Below are positions 51,301 through 60,523 of a stretch of 64,000 nt of DNA, piece by piece. The DNA lies in the NCBI RefSeq assembly GCF_000003815.2, contig NC_049988.1:17046088-17110087 (forward strand), written 5' to 3'. Each line of letters begins with the position of its first letter. Within the stretch, counting starts at the first letter, position 1. This DNA comes from Branchiostoma floridae. Its lineage: Eukaryota > Chordata > Leptocardii > Amphioxiformes > Branchiostomatidae. The notes below the pieces were generated by a model that did not search any database, was not told where the DNA came from, and saw only the letters and a list, made by a program, of their open reading frames with translations. The position numbers and the translations under genes are program-made.

Positions 51301-53007
51301 ACAAAATTTTCAGAGAATGATGTAAATGTAAGCCAAAATTATTGTAGCAACTTTTGTGCCATTATCATGTTATATGACGACATTATTACGTCATCTAGGT
51401 AAAATCGGTCGCCATCTTAGATTTTGACTGATGACGTCATCATATTAGCATAAATTATTAATATTGAGTCCTGAAATTTACGTTGTATTTTATAAGATGT
51501 GATAAACAACTGTTATTTGCCAAGAAAACTTTAAAACTTAAATGTTTAATACAAAATTAGAAAATTTCGTAATATACTTGTCTGTCAGAATTCCGTTGCC
51601 ATGGCAACAGGAAAAATTATGAACATACTTTGTTCACTGAAAGTGTTTGCTATCAACGTTTTCTATAAAGTTACCAAGTTTGGTGGCCCTAGCCTAAGCC
51701 ATTCAGGCGCTATATGGCATTGAAGCTGGTACAGGCATCAAAAACCTCCTTCCCGGTCTGAATAGCGTCGGTGCAAAATGTGGTCCTCATGATCTTTTGC
51801 ATAAATTATGATAATGAGCTAGAAGTATTCTCACCTAATCATGTCAGATTGTCCCGCATATATTAACGAAACTATACATATATACAAATCACAAAAAGAT
51901 TCACACAAAAAAAACTGTATTCGTACAAAACGTTTTGGGGTCAGATTTGACCCCATACGGTAATCTACGTCACAAAAAAGCTACGGTGGTTTGAGGGTTA
52001 ACTACATCTACAAATGTTGTTTACGTACATGTAAGGCAGAAAAAATCGTTGTAAAATAATACAGGAATAAAAAAAACTCACCTGGAATATCGCAACTTTG
52101 GAATGCGGAACACGTATCGTTTTAAAAGACAAACAAAATTTTGTCAGATCTAATGTTGGGAATAAAAACATCCAGTCCAGACGATGGTTTTTTCTTGTAA
52201 GGTTTTGAAAACTGGTCAGAGAAAACGGGAAAACGGCCGTTCAACTTTAATCAACAATCAACTACCCAGTGCAGACGACAACTAATCTAATCTAATTTCA
52301 ACAGTTCTGACAAAGTAGCTGTGAAATAACACTTTTTACACATCAGTGACATTTTTATTCCCATATCAACAAATCGAGGGTAACTTGAGTTTATCATAGT
52401 CCTACATGGCACACATTTCGTCAGTTTTAGAAACTGCTGTGTCGCACAGTTTTCTCGATCAAAGCTACGGCGATATTTTTGGTATATTTACATTTTGTTT
52501 CAGCCTTTTTCTGTCTCGGCTGGAAACGAAACAAAACCAAAATCGTCCACAATATCTAGAGGGAATTTTGAAGCGACTGCAAGCACCTGTTTCCAGGGCT
52601 GAGCCGGAGTCTATTTTTATCGCACAGTTTCAAATATGGCTCTGCCCGCCCCGTGTTACCCGTGTCCGACATCACACAAGCATGGCTTCACTTCCATTTT
52701 CTCTCAGATGTTCCCTCAGAAATCTACAACTTCTGCACAACATCTCGCCACGAATTTTGTCAGATTTTGCCGACGAAGATGTAAGGGACGATTTCCGATC
52801 GTCAGCGCAAAATCTCTGACAGACAGATGATCACAAATTCCGTCCGAATCATCACAACATTGGTCCACATTTTGCAACTGCGCTCGGCGATTTCAAAAAT
52901 CGTCACTCACACATGTGTAGCACCTACATCGTAAGAACGAAAATCGCCCAGCCAAACATACCTAAAACATGCTCTCTTACAAAAATTGAGGAAAGGATTC
53001 TTACCAT
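39348..53007 (-). CDS. boll: Boule (DAZ-family) RNA-binding protein
   Basis: Minus-strand exons in order: ATG ending an exon at 53005-53007 (or alternative start exon 50689-50758), 49534-49698 or 48662-48838, 47913-48004, 45109-45160, 44912-44971, 44452-44482, 43846-43955, 43260-43394, 41963-42010, 41279-41365, 40456-40596 and 39348-39536 (TAG). All phases agree. About 370 residues. The RRM opens with YGTVIPNRVFVGGI (RNP2), has RNP1 KGYGFVTF and ends KRLNVGPAIRKQ, the canonical boule form. The remainder is Pro/Gln/Tyr-rich (MYMPQGPPQQSYYPNT, EVNPPPEQPPPPPVY) with an Arg-rich end (HTRRPTTF, ARRFARVGTGRPRTLPAR). By family it acts in germ-cell mRNA translation. RRM exon lengths correspond to the paralog (92 and 92; 52 and 55 bases), so the pair arose by gene duplication. 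Which start exon is used is undecided. Confidence 0.88.
40250..40430. repeat. Two-copy ~80-bp repeat (TCCAGACCTGT / ACAGGTACAGGT)
   Basis: GGTCCAGACCTGTACC...TTTACAGGTACAGGTACAGG is followed by a second similar unit in a boule intron. Confidence 0.7.
40580..41041 (-). repeat. Triplicated acceptor region of a boule exon
   Basis: CATCACAACGCAGCCCTGTG at the 5' edge of exon 40456-40596 recurs as CATCACAATACAGCCCTGCC (about 40867) and CATCACAACACAGCCCTGGG (about 40997). The flanking intron GGCTGGACAAGAA is also present each time. Only the copy at 40596 keeps the frame and a clean CCACAG acceptor. Confidence 0.7.
42271..42482. mobile_element. MITE with TACTGTAAATGC ends
   Basis: TACTGTAAATGC at the left and GCATTTACAGTA at the right are exact inverted 12-base termini around an interior with CGCGGTGG and CCGCGAA motifs. 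Confidence 0.75.
43140..43260 (-). repeat. Triplicated donor region of a boule exon
   Basis: TACTTACAGTGTTTGGGTAG, followed by TAAGACTGGTGTGCTA, occurs at about 43143 and 43199. A third version at 43254 (TACTTACAGTGTTGGGGTAG) is the real exon end. On the minus strand, each copy presents CCAAACACTGTAAGTA, an intact-looking 5' splice site. Confidence 0.8.
45789..46260. repeat. Tandem duplication in a boule intron
   Basis: GGCTCTCTTCAGGATTTACC...ACACATGTATCATGTGTAATG...GACACCTGTTGTTTTAGT is repeated about 286 bases later with small changes (GGCTCTCTTCAGGACTTACC). Confidence 0.75.
46785..46850 (-). mobile_element. LINE 3'-tail fragment
   Basis: TTTTATTGCAAATTCATGCC...GGGCTTATTGCAAGTG matches the tail of the element ending near 58133 (TTTTATTGCAAACTCATGCC). 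Confidence 0.55.
47025..47165. repeat. Tandem repeat, ~55-bp unit, three copies
   Basis: TTTGTCGGCACTACAATGTA, then TGTCTGCATGAGCTATGACC and ATCTTTTCC, repeats in a boule intron. Confidence 0.8.
47515..47590 (+). mobile_element. LINE 3'-tail fragment
   Basis: GTGACCTGTACTTAGCCCTG...TGTACAATAACGGTCTTCATTC matches the tail of the LINE at 55442-55915 (GTGACCTGTACTTAGCTCGG...TACAATAAAGGTCTTCATTC). Confidence 0.65.
48662..48838 (-). other. Candidate alternative RNP2 exon of boule
   Basis: A 177-base exon with a TGTAG acceptor and a GAC|GTAAGT donor, phase 0 at both ends. It encodes a Pro/Ala-rich lead (NDLPADASASAATLPTSHA), then PVYPWWHYQHVQIG and the strand LFRDRVFVRGFDPD. Joined to exon 47913-48004 (CSEQELRDFFSQFGAV) it completes an RRM just as exon 49534-49698 does. 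The two look mutually exclusive. The pyrimidine tract before its acceptor is weak, so it may be a minor isoform. Confidence 0.7.
48883..49067. mobile_element. Palindromic MITE with 9-bp target duplication
   Basis: TAGTCTCTACCAGACTCCGG at the left and CCGGAGTCTGGTAGAGACTA at the right are exact inverted ends. Pairing continues through ATCGCTGGAAAAATCGTAG. GCTAATGTG flanks both sides (48874-48882 and 49068-49076). It sits between the two alternative RNP2 exons. Confidence 0.9.
49534..49698 (-). other. Canonical RNP2 exon of boule
   Basis: A 165-base exon, phase 0 at both ends, with a strong pyrimidine tract (CTCTCTCTCTCTTCCCGCCAG) and an AAC|GTATGT donor. It encodes SEHSTSNSPAPLPTPQRS, continuing to LYGTVIPNRVFVGGIAYN, the signature of boule across animals. 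Confidence 0.88.
49700..50005. repeat. Tandem duplication upstream of the canonical RNP2 exon
   Basis: AGTAGTGAGAAGGCAGAAGT, then TTTACAGTTTGAAAAAGGAA, is followed about 119 bases later by AGTAGTGAGATGGTAGAAGT and the same continuation. A third partial copy (TTTTACAGTTTGAAAAAG) is near 49991. The block borders the exon's acceptor. Confidence 0.8.
50689..50758 (-). other. Candidate alternative start exon of boule
   Basis: A 70-base exon with a TTTTTCCTTAG acceptor and an AAG|GTACCT donor. It contains ATG GAA CCG AGG AAG (50703-50689), ending in phase 0, compatible with the next exon and giving MEPRK-SEHSTS. It could be a second start downstream of exon 53007, which supplies only the initiator Met. 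Confidence 0.5.
51033..51997. mobile_element. Non-autonomous piggyBac-like element
   Basis: Left CCCTCAAACCACCGTATGGG and right CCCATACGG...CGGTGGTTTGAGGG are inverted. Each is followed inward by GGGGTCA/TGACCCC pairs, as in many piggyBac ends. TTAA follows the right end (51998-52001), but the left flank is TGTA, so the duplication is not intact. No transposase frame. Confidence 0.5.
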
Positions 53008-53400
53008 CTTGTTGTCAGTAGAGTCTGTCTACGTATTTGGAAAGCACAGCTGTGTGGAAAATGTCCCATGGGCCTGGAGTCTGGTCGTCTGAGCCTGGGA
53101 TTTGATTGACAGGGCGATTGGGCGTCGGTTGGAAGAAACCACTTATGGTGTAGTTCGCTACATTACTGCTTGACAGTAAAACTTTCCCTTTTCTGAGTGT
53201 GACAATTATTGTAGCTCCAACAGAACTTTATTCTGACCAAATATGTCTGTCCAGAACAATTTTACGAACAGCTTCCGCCACCATAAGGTCGTCCGAGAAT
53301 TTGATTGGCAGAACGTTTGAGCGTCGGTTGGGAGAAACCACTTACTGTTCGCTAAACACTTGATAGTAACACTTTCTCTTTTCTGTCATCTGTTATCTGA
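53008..53400 (-). promoter_or_regulatory. Probable boule promoter with duplicated block
   Basis: Upstream of the ATG exon, two similar blocks occur: TTGATTGACAGGGCGATTGG...GCGTCGGTTGGAAGAAACCA at 53104-53145 and TTGATTGGCAGAACGTTTGA...GCGTCGGTTGGGAGAAACCA at 53300-53341. On the minus strand they contain CCAATC boxes. Promoter role inferred from position. Confidence 0.4.
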
Positions 53401-53756
53401 CGTGCAGAACCTATCATAACAGAAGTAGAATTTGTTATCCGCTTTAAAAAAAAAGATTCTAACCATATTTATCTAGAGTAAGTTTACATACAGTGTCCCA
53501 TCCCATTGAACTATCAGTAGTATTCCTTTGAAAAGTATTTATTCTTTTTCTTTCGTTACTGCTTTAAGGATGGAAAGGACAGAAGAAGAAGCTTAGGCGT
53601 TAGGTCACATTTCCAAACTGGGTTTCGGGAAAGAGTATGGAAGTTGAACACACACCACTACCAGTGGACTAGCCCCCTGCTGTAGTGATTGCGTTGTGTG
53701 GCCCAGGGCTAAGGAAACAGAGATGGACGCCGCCCTATGCGCCATCAGGCGCTTCC

Positions 53757-53938
53757 AAAGTGGCGCCCGGCCGGGGTGTCTTAAAAAACGAAAAATCAAA
53801 ATGTATACCTAGAAATATACACATATCATGCCCATGGATCTTACTTTGACATTTTGTCTTTCCGATATCATTGCATTCTTTTCGCTCCAGAAAGCTGGCC
53901 GTCCGGGCCCCGGTTTGGAAATGTGACCTGTGCCTAAC
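53757..53938. mobile_element. CCCGGCCGGG-family MITE (copy 1)
   Basis: Left GCGCCCGGCCGGGGTGTC...AAAAACGAAAAAT pairs with right TTCGCTCCAGAAAGCTGGCC...CCGGGCCCCGGTTTGGAAA. Similar copies lie at 63247-63432 and 63747-63950. Confidence 0.55.
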
Positions 53939-55440
53939 AGGGGTTACTCGCAGTGCGCATGTTGTTAGCAACGAGTGATAACGACCAATAAACATCGGGA
54001 AAATAACGGTAAACACTAAAGGAACATAAACAGCTGATTTCTGGGTCCAGGGGACAATATTTAATTCTGATATCACCATCAAATGCAATTGCGAGTTCAT
54101 CTACATCAATTACTTTTCTAGCTTTTTTTCTAGCTTCGTTCTGTACAACAGAATGATTTTGAACTTGAATGTCGTGGTGTCCCCGAGTTCACCCTTGGCT
54201 AACAGCAATGCCGATCGTGTTTTACAGTTGCACGCTGTTACACGCCGCAGTTGTGCTTGGCCTCATCACAGATGTCAGGTGGTGTGGGCCGGTTCAGGAT
54301 AGCTAGTAGTAATTCGTCTAGATCCCCTCCCAGACTGAATTCTCGCAAAGATGGCTTTTATTTCAGTGTGGTGTGTGTGTGTGCGAACGCTGATTTGCGA
54401 TTTGGAATTGTTAGGGCATGTTGATTTAATTCTATGGATGGCATCCCCTGGAAACCTCAAAAGTTCAAAACTGATGCGAGAGCGCGAATAAAGAAAAAAA
54501 AGGTCGGCCCGAAAAAGTTGGCTTCATTATCTAATTAAGTGGTCAGGAAGATTGAGCAAATGACTTTTTAAACACAATGAGTACAGCTGCAGTATACCGG
54601 AAAATAGATTTGTCATTGTTGTTCTTTCACGTCTTCTTCTTTGACTAAGAATCTGCTGTGGCTCTTTGATGTTAGCATCTATTTTCCAATGTCTTTTTTT
54701 TTATTACCGGTATACACGTGTGTAGTTAATTGTATATGTGGTCATTTTAGCTGATTTGTACGATTAATAGTATGTATGGTTGTTTTTTTTCAACGCACGA
54801 AAATTGATGCGCACTTGATGTTATCCATATAACCAAATCAACACGGCCTAAGTGTTGAGAACTTGAAATGTTTCCCGCGTCTATGGGTAATACGGTTAGA
54901 CTTTAGTGGCGATATCCGTGAAATTCAAATGATACCGAGAAGTGGGGTGAAATTTTGGATCACCACACCCCCTCCTTTTCTCCAAAGACGACCACACTGA
55001 CTTGATTCTATGAATGACCCCAAAAGTTAAACTAATGTGCGAGGGCAGGGCAAAAAAATGAAAAATCCAGCGAAAAAATGTGCCGCTAAACCACAGGAGT
55101 AAACATCCAGTCCATTCTTTCCCAGGCAAGTCAGTGTGGCTCAGTTCAAAATATTTTTCTAGCCCGAAAATATCGATATTGCCCTGCCATTGCATTTCCT
55201 TTGCATTTCCTGCCCTGCCCTGCCATTGTATTTCCTGCTACCGGTCTTGCTGCTGTCTGGCTGTCACTTGTCATGTACTGTTTGCATTCCCAACAAATGA
55301 AATTGCAGTTGTCCGGGAAATGAGGCAACTTGGCTTCGCTACGGCTTGCATTTTGCGGTCCAGGTGTAAGGCGCACGTAACATTTCCAAACCAGCCGGTC
55401 CTGGCCTGGCAGCATTCGGGAACGAATATTATGAGCAGTA
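53939..55440. other. Repeat-derived intergenic sequence
   Basis: No supported gene. Two diverged copies of one repeat, on the minus strand both reading IHRIKS in a short frame, are at about 54410-54480 and 55000-55060. A small CCTGCCCTGCCATTG repeat lies near 55190-55245. Confidence 0.45.
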
Positions 55441-55441
55441 T

Positions 55442-55915
55442 TTGAAAATTACAAACATTCGGCATAGAACTACCATTGCTAAACTAAGAATCAGTTGCCA
55501 CCGACTACGAATTGAATCAGGAAGACACAACCGCACTCCTCTAGAACAAAGAGTCTGCCAATTTTGTACCTCAAACATGGTAGAAGATGAAGTACACTTC
55601 ACTGTTGATTGCGATTTGTATGCGAATGATAGAAATACTCTATTTAGTTGTATAGAAAGTAGATTCCCTCATTTTAGACACATGAGTAGCACTGACAAGT
55701 TTATATTTCTCATGCGTTTTGACAAACCGACAATAGCGAAACCCATACAGTCCTACATTTTCACTATTACCAAGAAGCGAGAAGAAGCCGAACTTTTGTG
55801 TTAGACTAGATTTGTGACACTTTTATATGTATATATCCTGACTTATTGTGACCTGTACTTAGCTCGGTTGGGCAAAATTGTACAATAAAGGTCTTCATTC
55901 ATTATTATGATGAAA
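55442..55915 (+). mobile_element. LINE 3' end
   Basis: The frame 55442-55804 encodes the C-terminal part of a non-LTR retrotransposon protein: RVCQFCTSNMVEDEVHFTVD with the CxxC...H...C knuckle, then FIFLMRFDKP and TKKREEAE. It ends in a conserved noncoding tail TACAATAAAGGTCTTCATTC. Truncated at the 5' end. Confidence 0.8.
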
Positions 55916-56427
55916 AGACACCAAACTGCACAAGATATAAAGAGAACAGTCGTGGACGTGTATATTTTTTGCACACACGTTTCCATATTTCGGTTTCACA
56001 AACAGCCCGGTAGGACCCTGTTTGGAAATGTGAGTGACGTTAGCCTAACATACGGCGGGCTGGCTACCTCATGGGCCGCCGAATAAACTTGCTAGCTGAC
56101 CGATCCTGTCTGGCACCCATCACCCAGGTGCCCATCACCCATATGGTACACATGGTAGGGTAGCGGCTGCATAACTGCCTAGTTGCGTGATACGATGTTG
56201 TGTTACTAATGTTGTGTTAGGGGGCCCGGGAAAAACTCAGACACTGACCCAAACAAACACACCAAAAACAACCCCTGTGTTTCAATATTGAGGCCACGTC
56301 TAGCGAAATAATAGACGTTAAACGAGGACAACAACAATAACAACAACAACTATTAAAAGAAAGTGGAGTACCACTGCACAGCAAGGAAAGGGGTAAGAGT
56401 TTTTGTTTAACTTTCATTTATTCGTCA

Positions 56428-57360
56428 ACATTTCAAAGAGCATACAAGAGATGAAGAAGAAAAAAGACTGATGAAGTTTTAGAAGACTGGACATTAGATT
56501 CCCCCGCCCACAAGTTGCATGCGCAGTTTCGCTGAGCTGTGCTTCTCAACATTTCAAAGAACATACAACAGATGAAGGAAAGAAAAGGCTGATGAAGTTT
56601 GGAACACTGGACATCGAAAATCCCCCGCCCACAAGTTGCAGTTTCGCTGAGCTGTGCCCTTCTCTTCGCTCCTGTCGCTCCTCACCTCACACCTCACCGG
56701 TCCCATAGCCTCACCGGCCGTAGGGGCAGCACATCCATCAACATAAGTTTTCCACCCTTTTCTGTCCTCAGCCAAGGTTGCAAGATGGTTGACTGTTTGT
56801 CCTGACCAGTCTTTCAAATCACTAGTCCAAGTCCGTCGTGGACGACCCCTAGGTCTTGCACCCTCCGCCCTTCCTTGGAGTATAGTGTGGGTCAAAGTAC
56901 CCTTTGCTCTTGTAGCATGGCCAAACCACTGTAGTTTCTTCTTTTTCACTAGTGACAGGAAACTTGGACGCGGGCCTACTAGGGACTTAACACGCTGCAT
57001 GACTTCTCTGTTAGAAGTGTGAGTTGACCAGTGGACACGAAGTAGTCTTCGGTAGCAGTTCATCTCGAATGCATTTATCCGTTTCACAATCTCTGCATTT
57101 AGAGTCCAAGACTCAGCGCCATACAGGAAGATTGATAACACAAGGGAACGTAAAAGTTGGATTTTTGTTGGCGGGGAGATGTTGTGACTGTTCCAGATGT
57201 GCTTAAGTCTCGACAGTACGGAGGTTGCCTTGGCTATCCTGACCTTTATCTCTCTCACAGAACTGCAGTCCTCTGTCTGAAGGGATCCCAGGTATGTAAA
57301 TTCGCTAACCTGTTCTAGGTCAGTGCCTCTCACTGTAACCTGTACTGTCGCTCCACACAA
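56428..57360 (-). mobile_element. LINE ORF2 C-terminal fragment with duplicated tail
   Basis: The minus-strand frame 56554-57360 shows a typical reverse-transcriptase-downstream region: VSEFTYLGSLQTED, LRSLVLSIFLYGAESWTLNA, NCYRRLLRVHWSTHTSN, LQWFGHATR and GRPRRTWTSDLKDW, as in RTE- or Nimb-type LINEs. No catalytic core is present. Its tail is tandemly repeated (CAACATTTCAAAGAACATAC units at 56428 and 56549), and a third copy of the tail is near 57480. Confidence 0.75.
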
Positions 57361-57693
57361 TTACAAATCCAAAAGATCCTACAAGCAGCACACACACGTG
57401 TCGTGTCCCACTTCCACCCACTATTCTAATGTTTTTGGATTTTCTTTTATATAATTCTTTGGGCTTTCTTCAATTTTGATCTGATGAAGTTTTGAAGAAA
57501 GGTGGACAACAAAACCCCCCGCCCACCAGTTGCAGTTTCGCTGACCTATGTGCACTTCTGTTCGCTCCTGTCCGTGGGAACAGACCTGCCAACACGTGGT
57601 GACACCCACTCCTTCCGTCTCAGGTTCCACAAGCTCATACCGACCATTACATGATCTTACATATATCAACAGCAGCGGGGACCAGGTGCGACA

Positions 57694-57829
57694 TAATCTC
57701 CAAGCAGATCCTACGGTGCCATAAGATAGTATCAAAGCTGGCCAAGGAGTGTAGCCGGCCAAGGGAGTCAAACGGGCACCGGGAAGTTTGATACTATACA
57801 TTACGCACCGTGGATCTGGTTAGAGATTA
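57694..57829. mobile_element. TAATCTCC-family MITE with perfect 8-bp target duplication
   Basis: TAATCTCCAAGCAGATCCTA at the left and GGATCTGGTTAGAGATTA at the right are inverted. GTGCGACA flanks both sides exactly (57686-57693 and 57830-57837). An 8-base duplication fits the hAT superfamily. Confidence 0.85.
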
Positions 57830-57884
57830 GTGCGACAGGCGTCAGCAGGTTTGACACGAAGCGCTCATTGACAGTCATGACAGT

Positions 57885-58079
57885 AGCTACTATCCAAGCA
57901 GAGGTTAGGCTCCGGCTGTTTTTTTGAATGTATTTTACAGTCGTTTTTATCGGGCTTTCTATTTTGTATTGTATCTTGTATTGTCAGTTTGGCTGGAAAT
58001 AGAAAGCCCGATAAAACGACTAAAAAAAACTTTAAAAAACAGCCGGAGCTTAACCTCTGCTTGGAGGGTAATAGTAGCC
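57885..58079. mobile_element. MITE with CCAAGCAGAGGTTA ends
   Basis: CCAAGCAGAGGTTAGGCTCC at the left and GGAGCTTAACCTCTGCTTGG at the right are inverted. The flanking TAGCTACTAT and ATAGTAGCC also pair. Confidence 0.75.
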
Positions 58080-58132
58080 GCTCATGCGACCTGGAGTATC
58101 ATGCAGACATACAAAAAACGTTACAAATTAAT

Positions 58133-59125
58133 AATAATAATAATCTTTTATTGCAAACTCATGCCCGAAGGCTAATTGCAAAAATACATGTGTGAAAGTA
58201 CATTGATGATAATGATACAATAACAAAGTGGACATAGGGGTCAACAACTAGTGATACTTCTAATCTAAAATGAATGCTATTGGGTTTGATTTCTTTTCTG
58301 TATACAGTGGAGGATGAAATTTCCGACATTTTGGGAGACATATGCATTGGGTGGTGCTAACAGGAAGGCAGTTTTTTGTAGTTCGTTACGATGTGCAAAG
58401 CTGGGAAAAAAGTTGTTAGCTAGTTTAAATAGTTTGTCTCTTTCGGTACTGTAGTGAGGACAATGACAAATAAAGTGCATTTCATCTTCCACTGCTTTTC
58501 CTGTACAATATTTACATATTCTCTCGTTAACAGGTAATTGTTTGTATCTACCTCTTTCGACCTCTAACGTATGTGCGCTTACTCTGAGCTTACATATAGC
58601 TGATCTTACTTCAAAGTCTTTGGTGTGTAGATAATTTTCCATAGTGTACACAGATTTGAGATGCTTATACAATCTTAGTTTACCAGTATCAACAGATAAA
58701 TTGTGGAGAAAACTTTGAATATACATGTCAGAGAGTCTTCTTCTAAGTAAAGTACAAATATGTTGCCTATCGAGGTCAGTGTTGTCGTTATTCCAAATAA
58801 AGGACAAGCCGCTATTGTTAAGTATTTCTTTCACATGAGATAACAGATTTTTCTTGTTGCTATATGTATTAAGCATATGTTTTTGATATAATAATGCGTC
58901 AGCTTGCAGTGGATGTGTATTGGTATCCAGTTGTCTAAGCCTTAACCAGTATTTGACTAAGCGAACCGATATGTCTATGTCTAGAGACAGTCTACCGAGT
59001 TCAGCTTTACATGCTGCATTGCTTGCGTTTCTGTGTACACCAAGAATGTTTTTACAGAAGCGATTGTGGACATTTTCTATCGGGCAGTTGGCATTTTGGT
59101 AATCTTTCCCCCAGATAGCCTCCAA
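58133..59125 (-). mobile_element. LINE ORF2 C-terminal part and tail
   Basis: The minus-strand frame 58277-59125 encodes 282 residues of a non-LTR retrotransposon C-terminal region: FCKNILGVHRNASNAACKAE, then the knuckle RICKYCTGKAVEDEMHFICH. The tail runs to a (ATT)n repeat near 58133. It is related to the pieces at 25946 and 55442. 5' truncated, with no RT core. Confidence 0.8.
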
Positions 59126-59574
59126 GACGCGTCAGCTAGATGAAAAGAGAAGAATGTTGCCAAATAGACTGCCGATCGATGTTGTAATTTCAACCACGCC
59201 CCCGTCCCAAGTGTTGGCGCCACGCGTTGGCGGTGTTACGGTGTGGCGACTCGGAGCCGTCAGATCAAGGAGGTCCCTGGGTAGATTAATTACAGGGAGG
59301 TCAAGTGTTATCTCTTAGTCCTTTGTACAACACTTCTAGTGTACACGAGAAGATTATCTCTCGGTGCTTGTTCGGCTTTGTAAAAGATATTTACAGTGTC
59401 GTCAAGTGTTATCGCACGGTCCTTTGTACAACGCTTTGGTAAGATTATCCCCGATCGCCGCCGATTAGTTAGTGTACCGGATAGAAAGCCAAGTCCTTGA
59501 TAAAACCACCAGACAAGTAATCTCCGAGCAGATCTACCGATGTGAAACGCACAAAGGCGAGTTGAACAGTTTTA

Positions 59575-59700
59575 CGGTACCCCAAGCTCGCTCCCAGGAT
59601 TCGAACCCGCGACCTATCGCGACGGACCCGGGAAGCCAAGCACCCACTACCAAGCACGCTACAGATGTCTCCACAAAAGCTCAGAGCTCCTTGGCAAGGG
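59575..59700 (-). mobile_element. tRNA-derived SINE relic
   Basis: On the minus strand GGTCGCGGGTTCGAATCCTG contains a perfect RNA polymerase III B-box. A weak A-box-like GCTTGGTAGTGGGTGC precedes it. There is no foldable acceptor stem. Confidence 0.45.
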
Positions 59701-59731
59701 CGGTAGACGGTACTTGAACCCCACTGTTACA

Positions 59732-59892
59732 GGTGCCATAAGATACTAGTAGTATCAAAGCTGGCCAAGGAGGACTATAGCCGGCCAAAAGGGAGTCATC
59801 AGCCTCCGGTCGCAAACACACTCCTAGGCCGGCTTCACTCGTCTGTCAGTTTTTGATACTACTAGTATCTTATGCTACCGTAGTCCCGTAGG
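59732..59892. mobile_element. TAATCTCC-family MITE (diverged copy)
   Basis: The core GCCATAAGATACTAGTAGTA and the inverted TACTACTAGTATCTTATG bracket the family-typical GGCCAAGGAG and CTCCTAGGCCGGCTTCACTC. Confidence 0.6.
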
Positions 59893-60256
59893 AGATCAGG
59901 AAACAAAATCCTTTGATAAGGGTGGTAAGAAACATCGCAAAAACTTGAATCAGAGATGTTTATGTGTTAAAAATAGTGATTGTCTAAATTTATTGTATAT
60001 TCATATACTACCGGGATAAGTACAGGTAGGCATACAGATACAGATTTGAAATTTTCAACGTTAGCTATGTTCTCTTGTGCCGGGATAGGAGTTTGCCGTG
60101 GAAACGTTTGAAAACCGCGAACCAACAGGGGGAGTTAGCGTCGTTCGAGCGACTTCTATCGACTATGCTAAGCAATACAGCCAACTGTCCAATGCGAAAC
60201 AATCATTTGTATTCAAACTGCATCAAGGCATATAGAAACCTTTAATTTCAGGTGCT

Positions 60257-60523
60257 TCAGTGTAAACACGCATATACGTATACAGGCTTTTTACTGACGT
60301 CATGATATTCATAACTTGGAATCCATGTTGGTGGGTAATTGGAAACCGCTTGCTTCAGATTGGCAAACATTGAAATATCGCTAGAGGTCGCTCTTGCACG
60401 GGCAAATACGACGTTTGTGTCCGACAGGTGTAATGCATGTAGGTGCAATGTCGTAAAATGTTTCTGCTTCAGAAGTTGACTGTTATATCGGTAGAGGAAT
60501 GGTTCATCTGGACGAACAATAGC
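60257..60523 (-). CDS. Unidentified minus-strand terminal exon (hypothetical)
   Basis: A 267-base open frame follows a good acceptor (TTTTTTCTAG) and runs to TGA. It encodes about 88 residues: AIVRPDEPFLYRYNSQLLKQ, later SDISMFANLKQAVSNYPPTW and a Tyr-rich end. I do not recognise a family. No upstream partner exon was found before the MMP gene on the opposite strand, so it could be the remnant of a pseudogene or a chance frame. Confidence 0.3.
   Translation of the reverse strand, partial: AIVRPDEPFLYRYNSQLLKQKHFTTLHLHALHLSDTNVVFARARATSSDISMFANLKQAVSNYPPTWIPSYEYHDVSKKPVYVYACLH

Noticed and set aside
50813-51325. 170-codon plus-strand frame
   Set aside because: Half of it lies in the piggyBac-like noncoding element and it has no family motif.
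52406-52819. 137-codon plus-strand frame upstream of boule exon 50758
   Set aside because: No domain, no repeat of the frame elsewhere, and it lies in the boule first intron; probably chance.
56599-57206. Plus-strand frames opposite the LINE fragment
   Set aside because: Shadow frames of the minus-strand LINE coding sequence.
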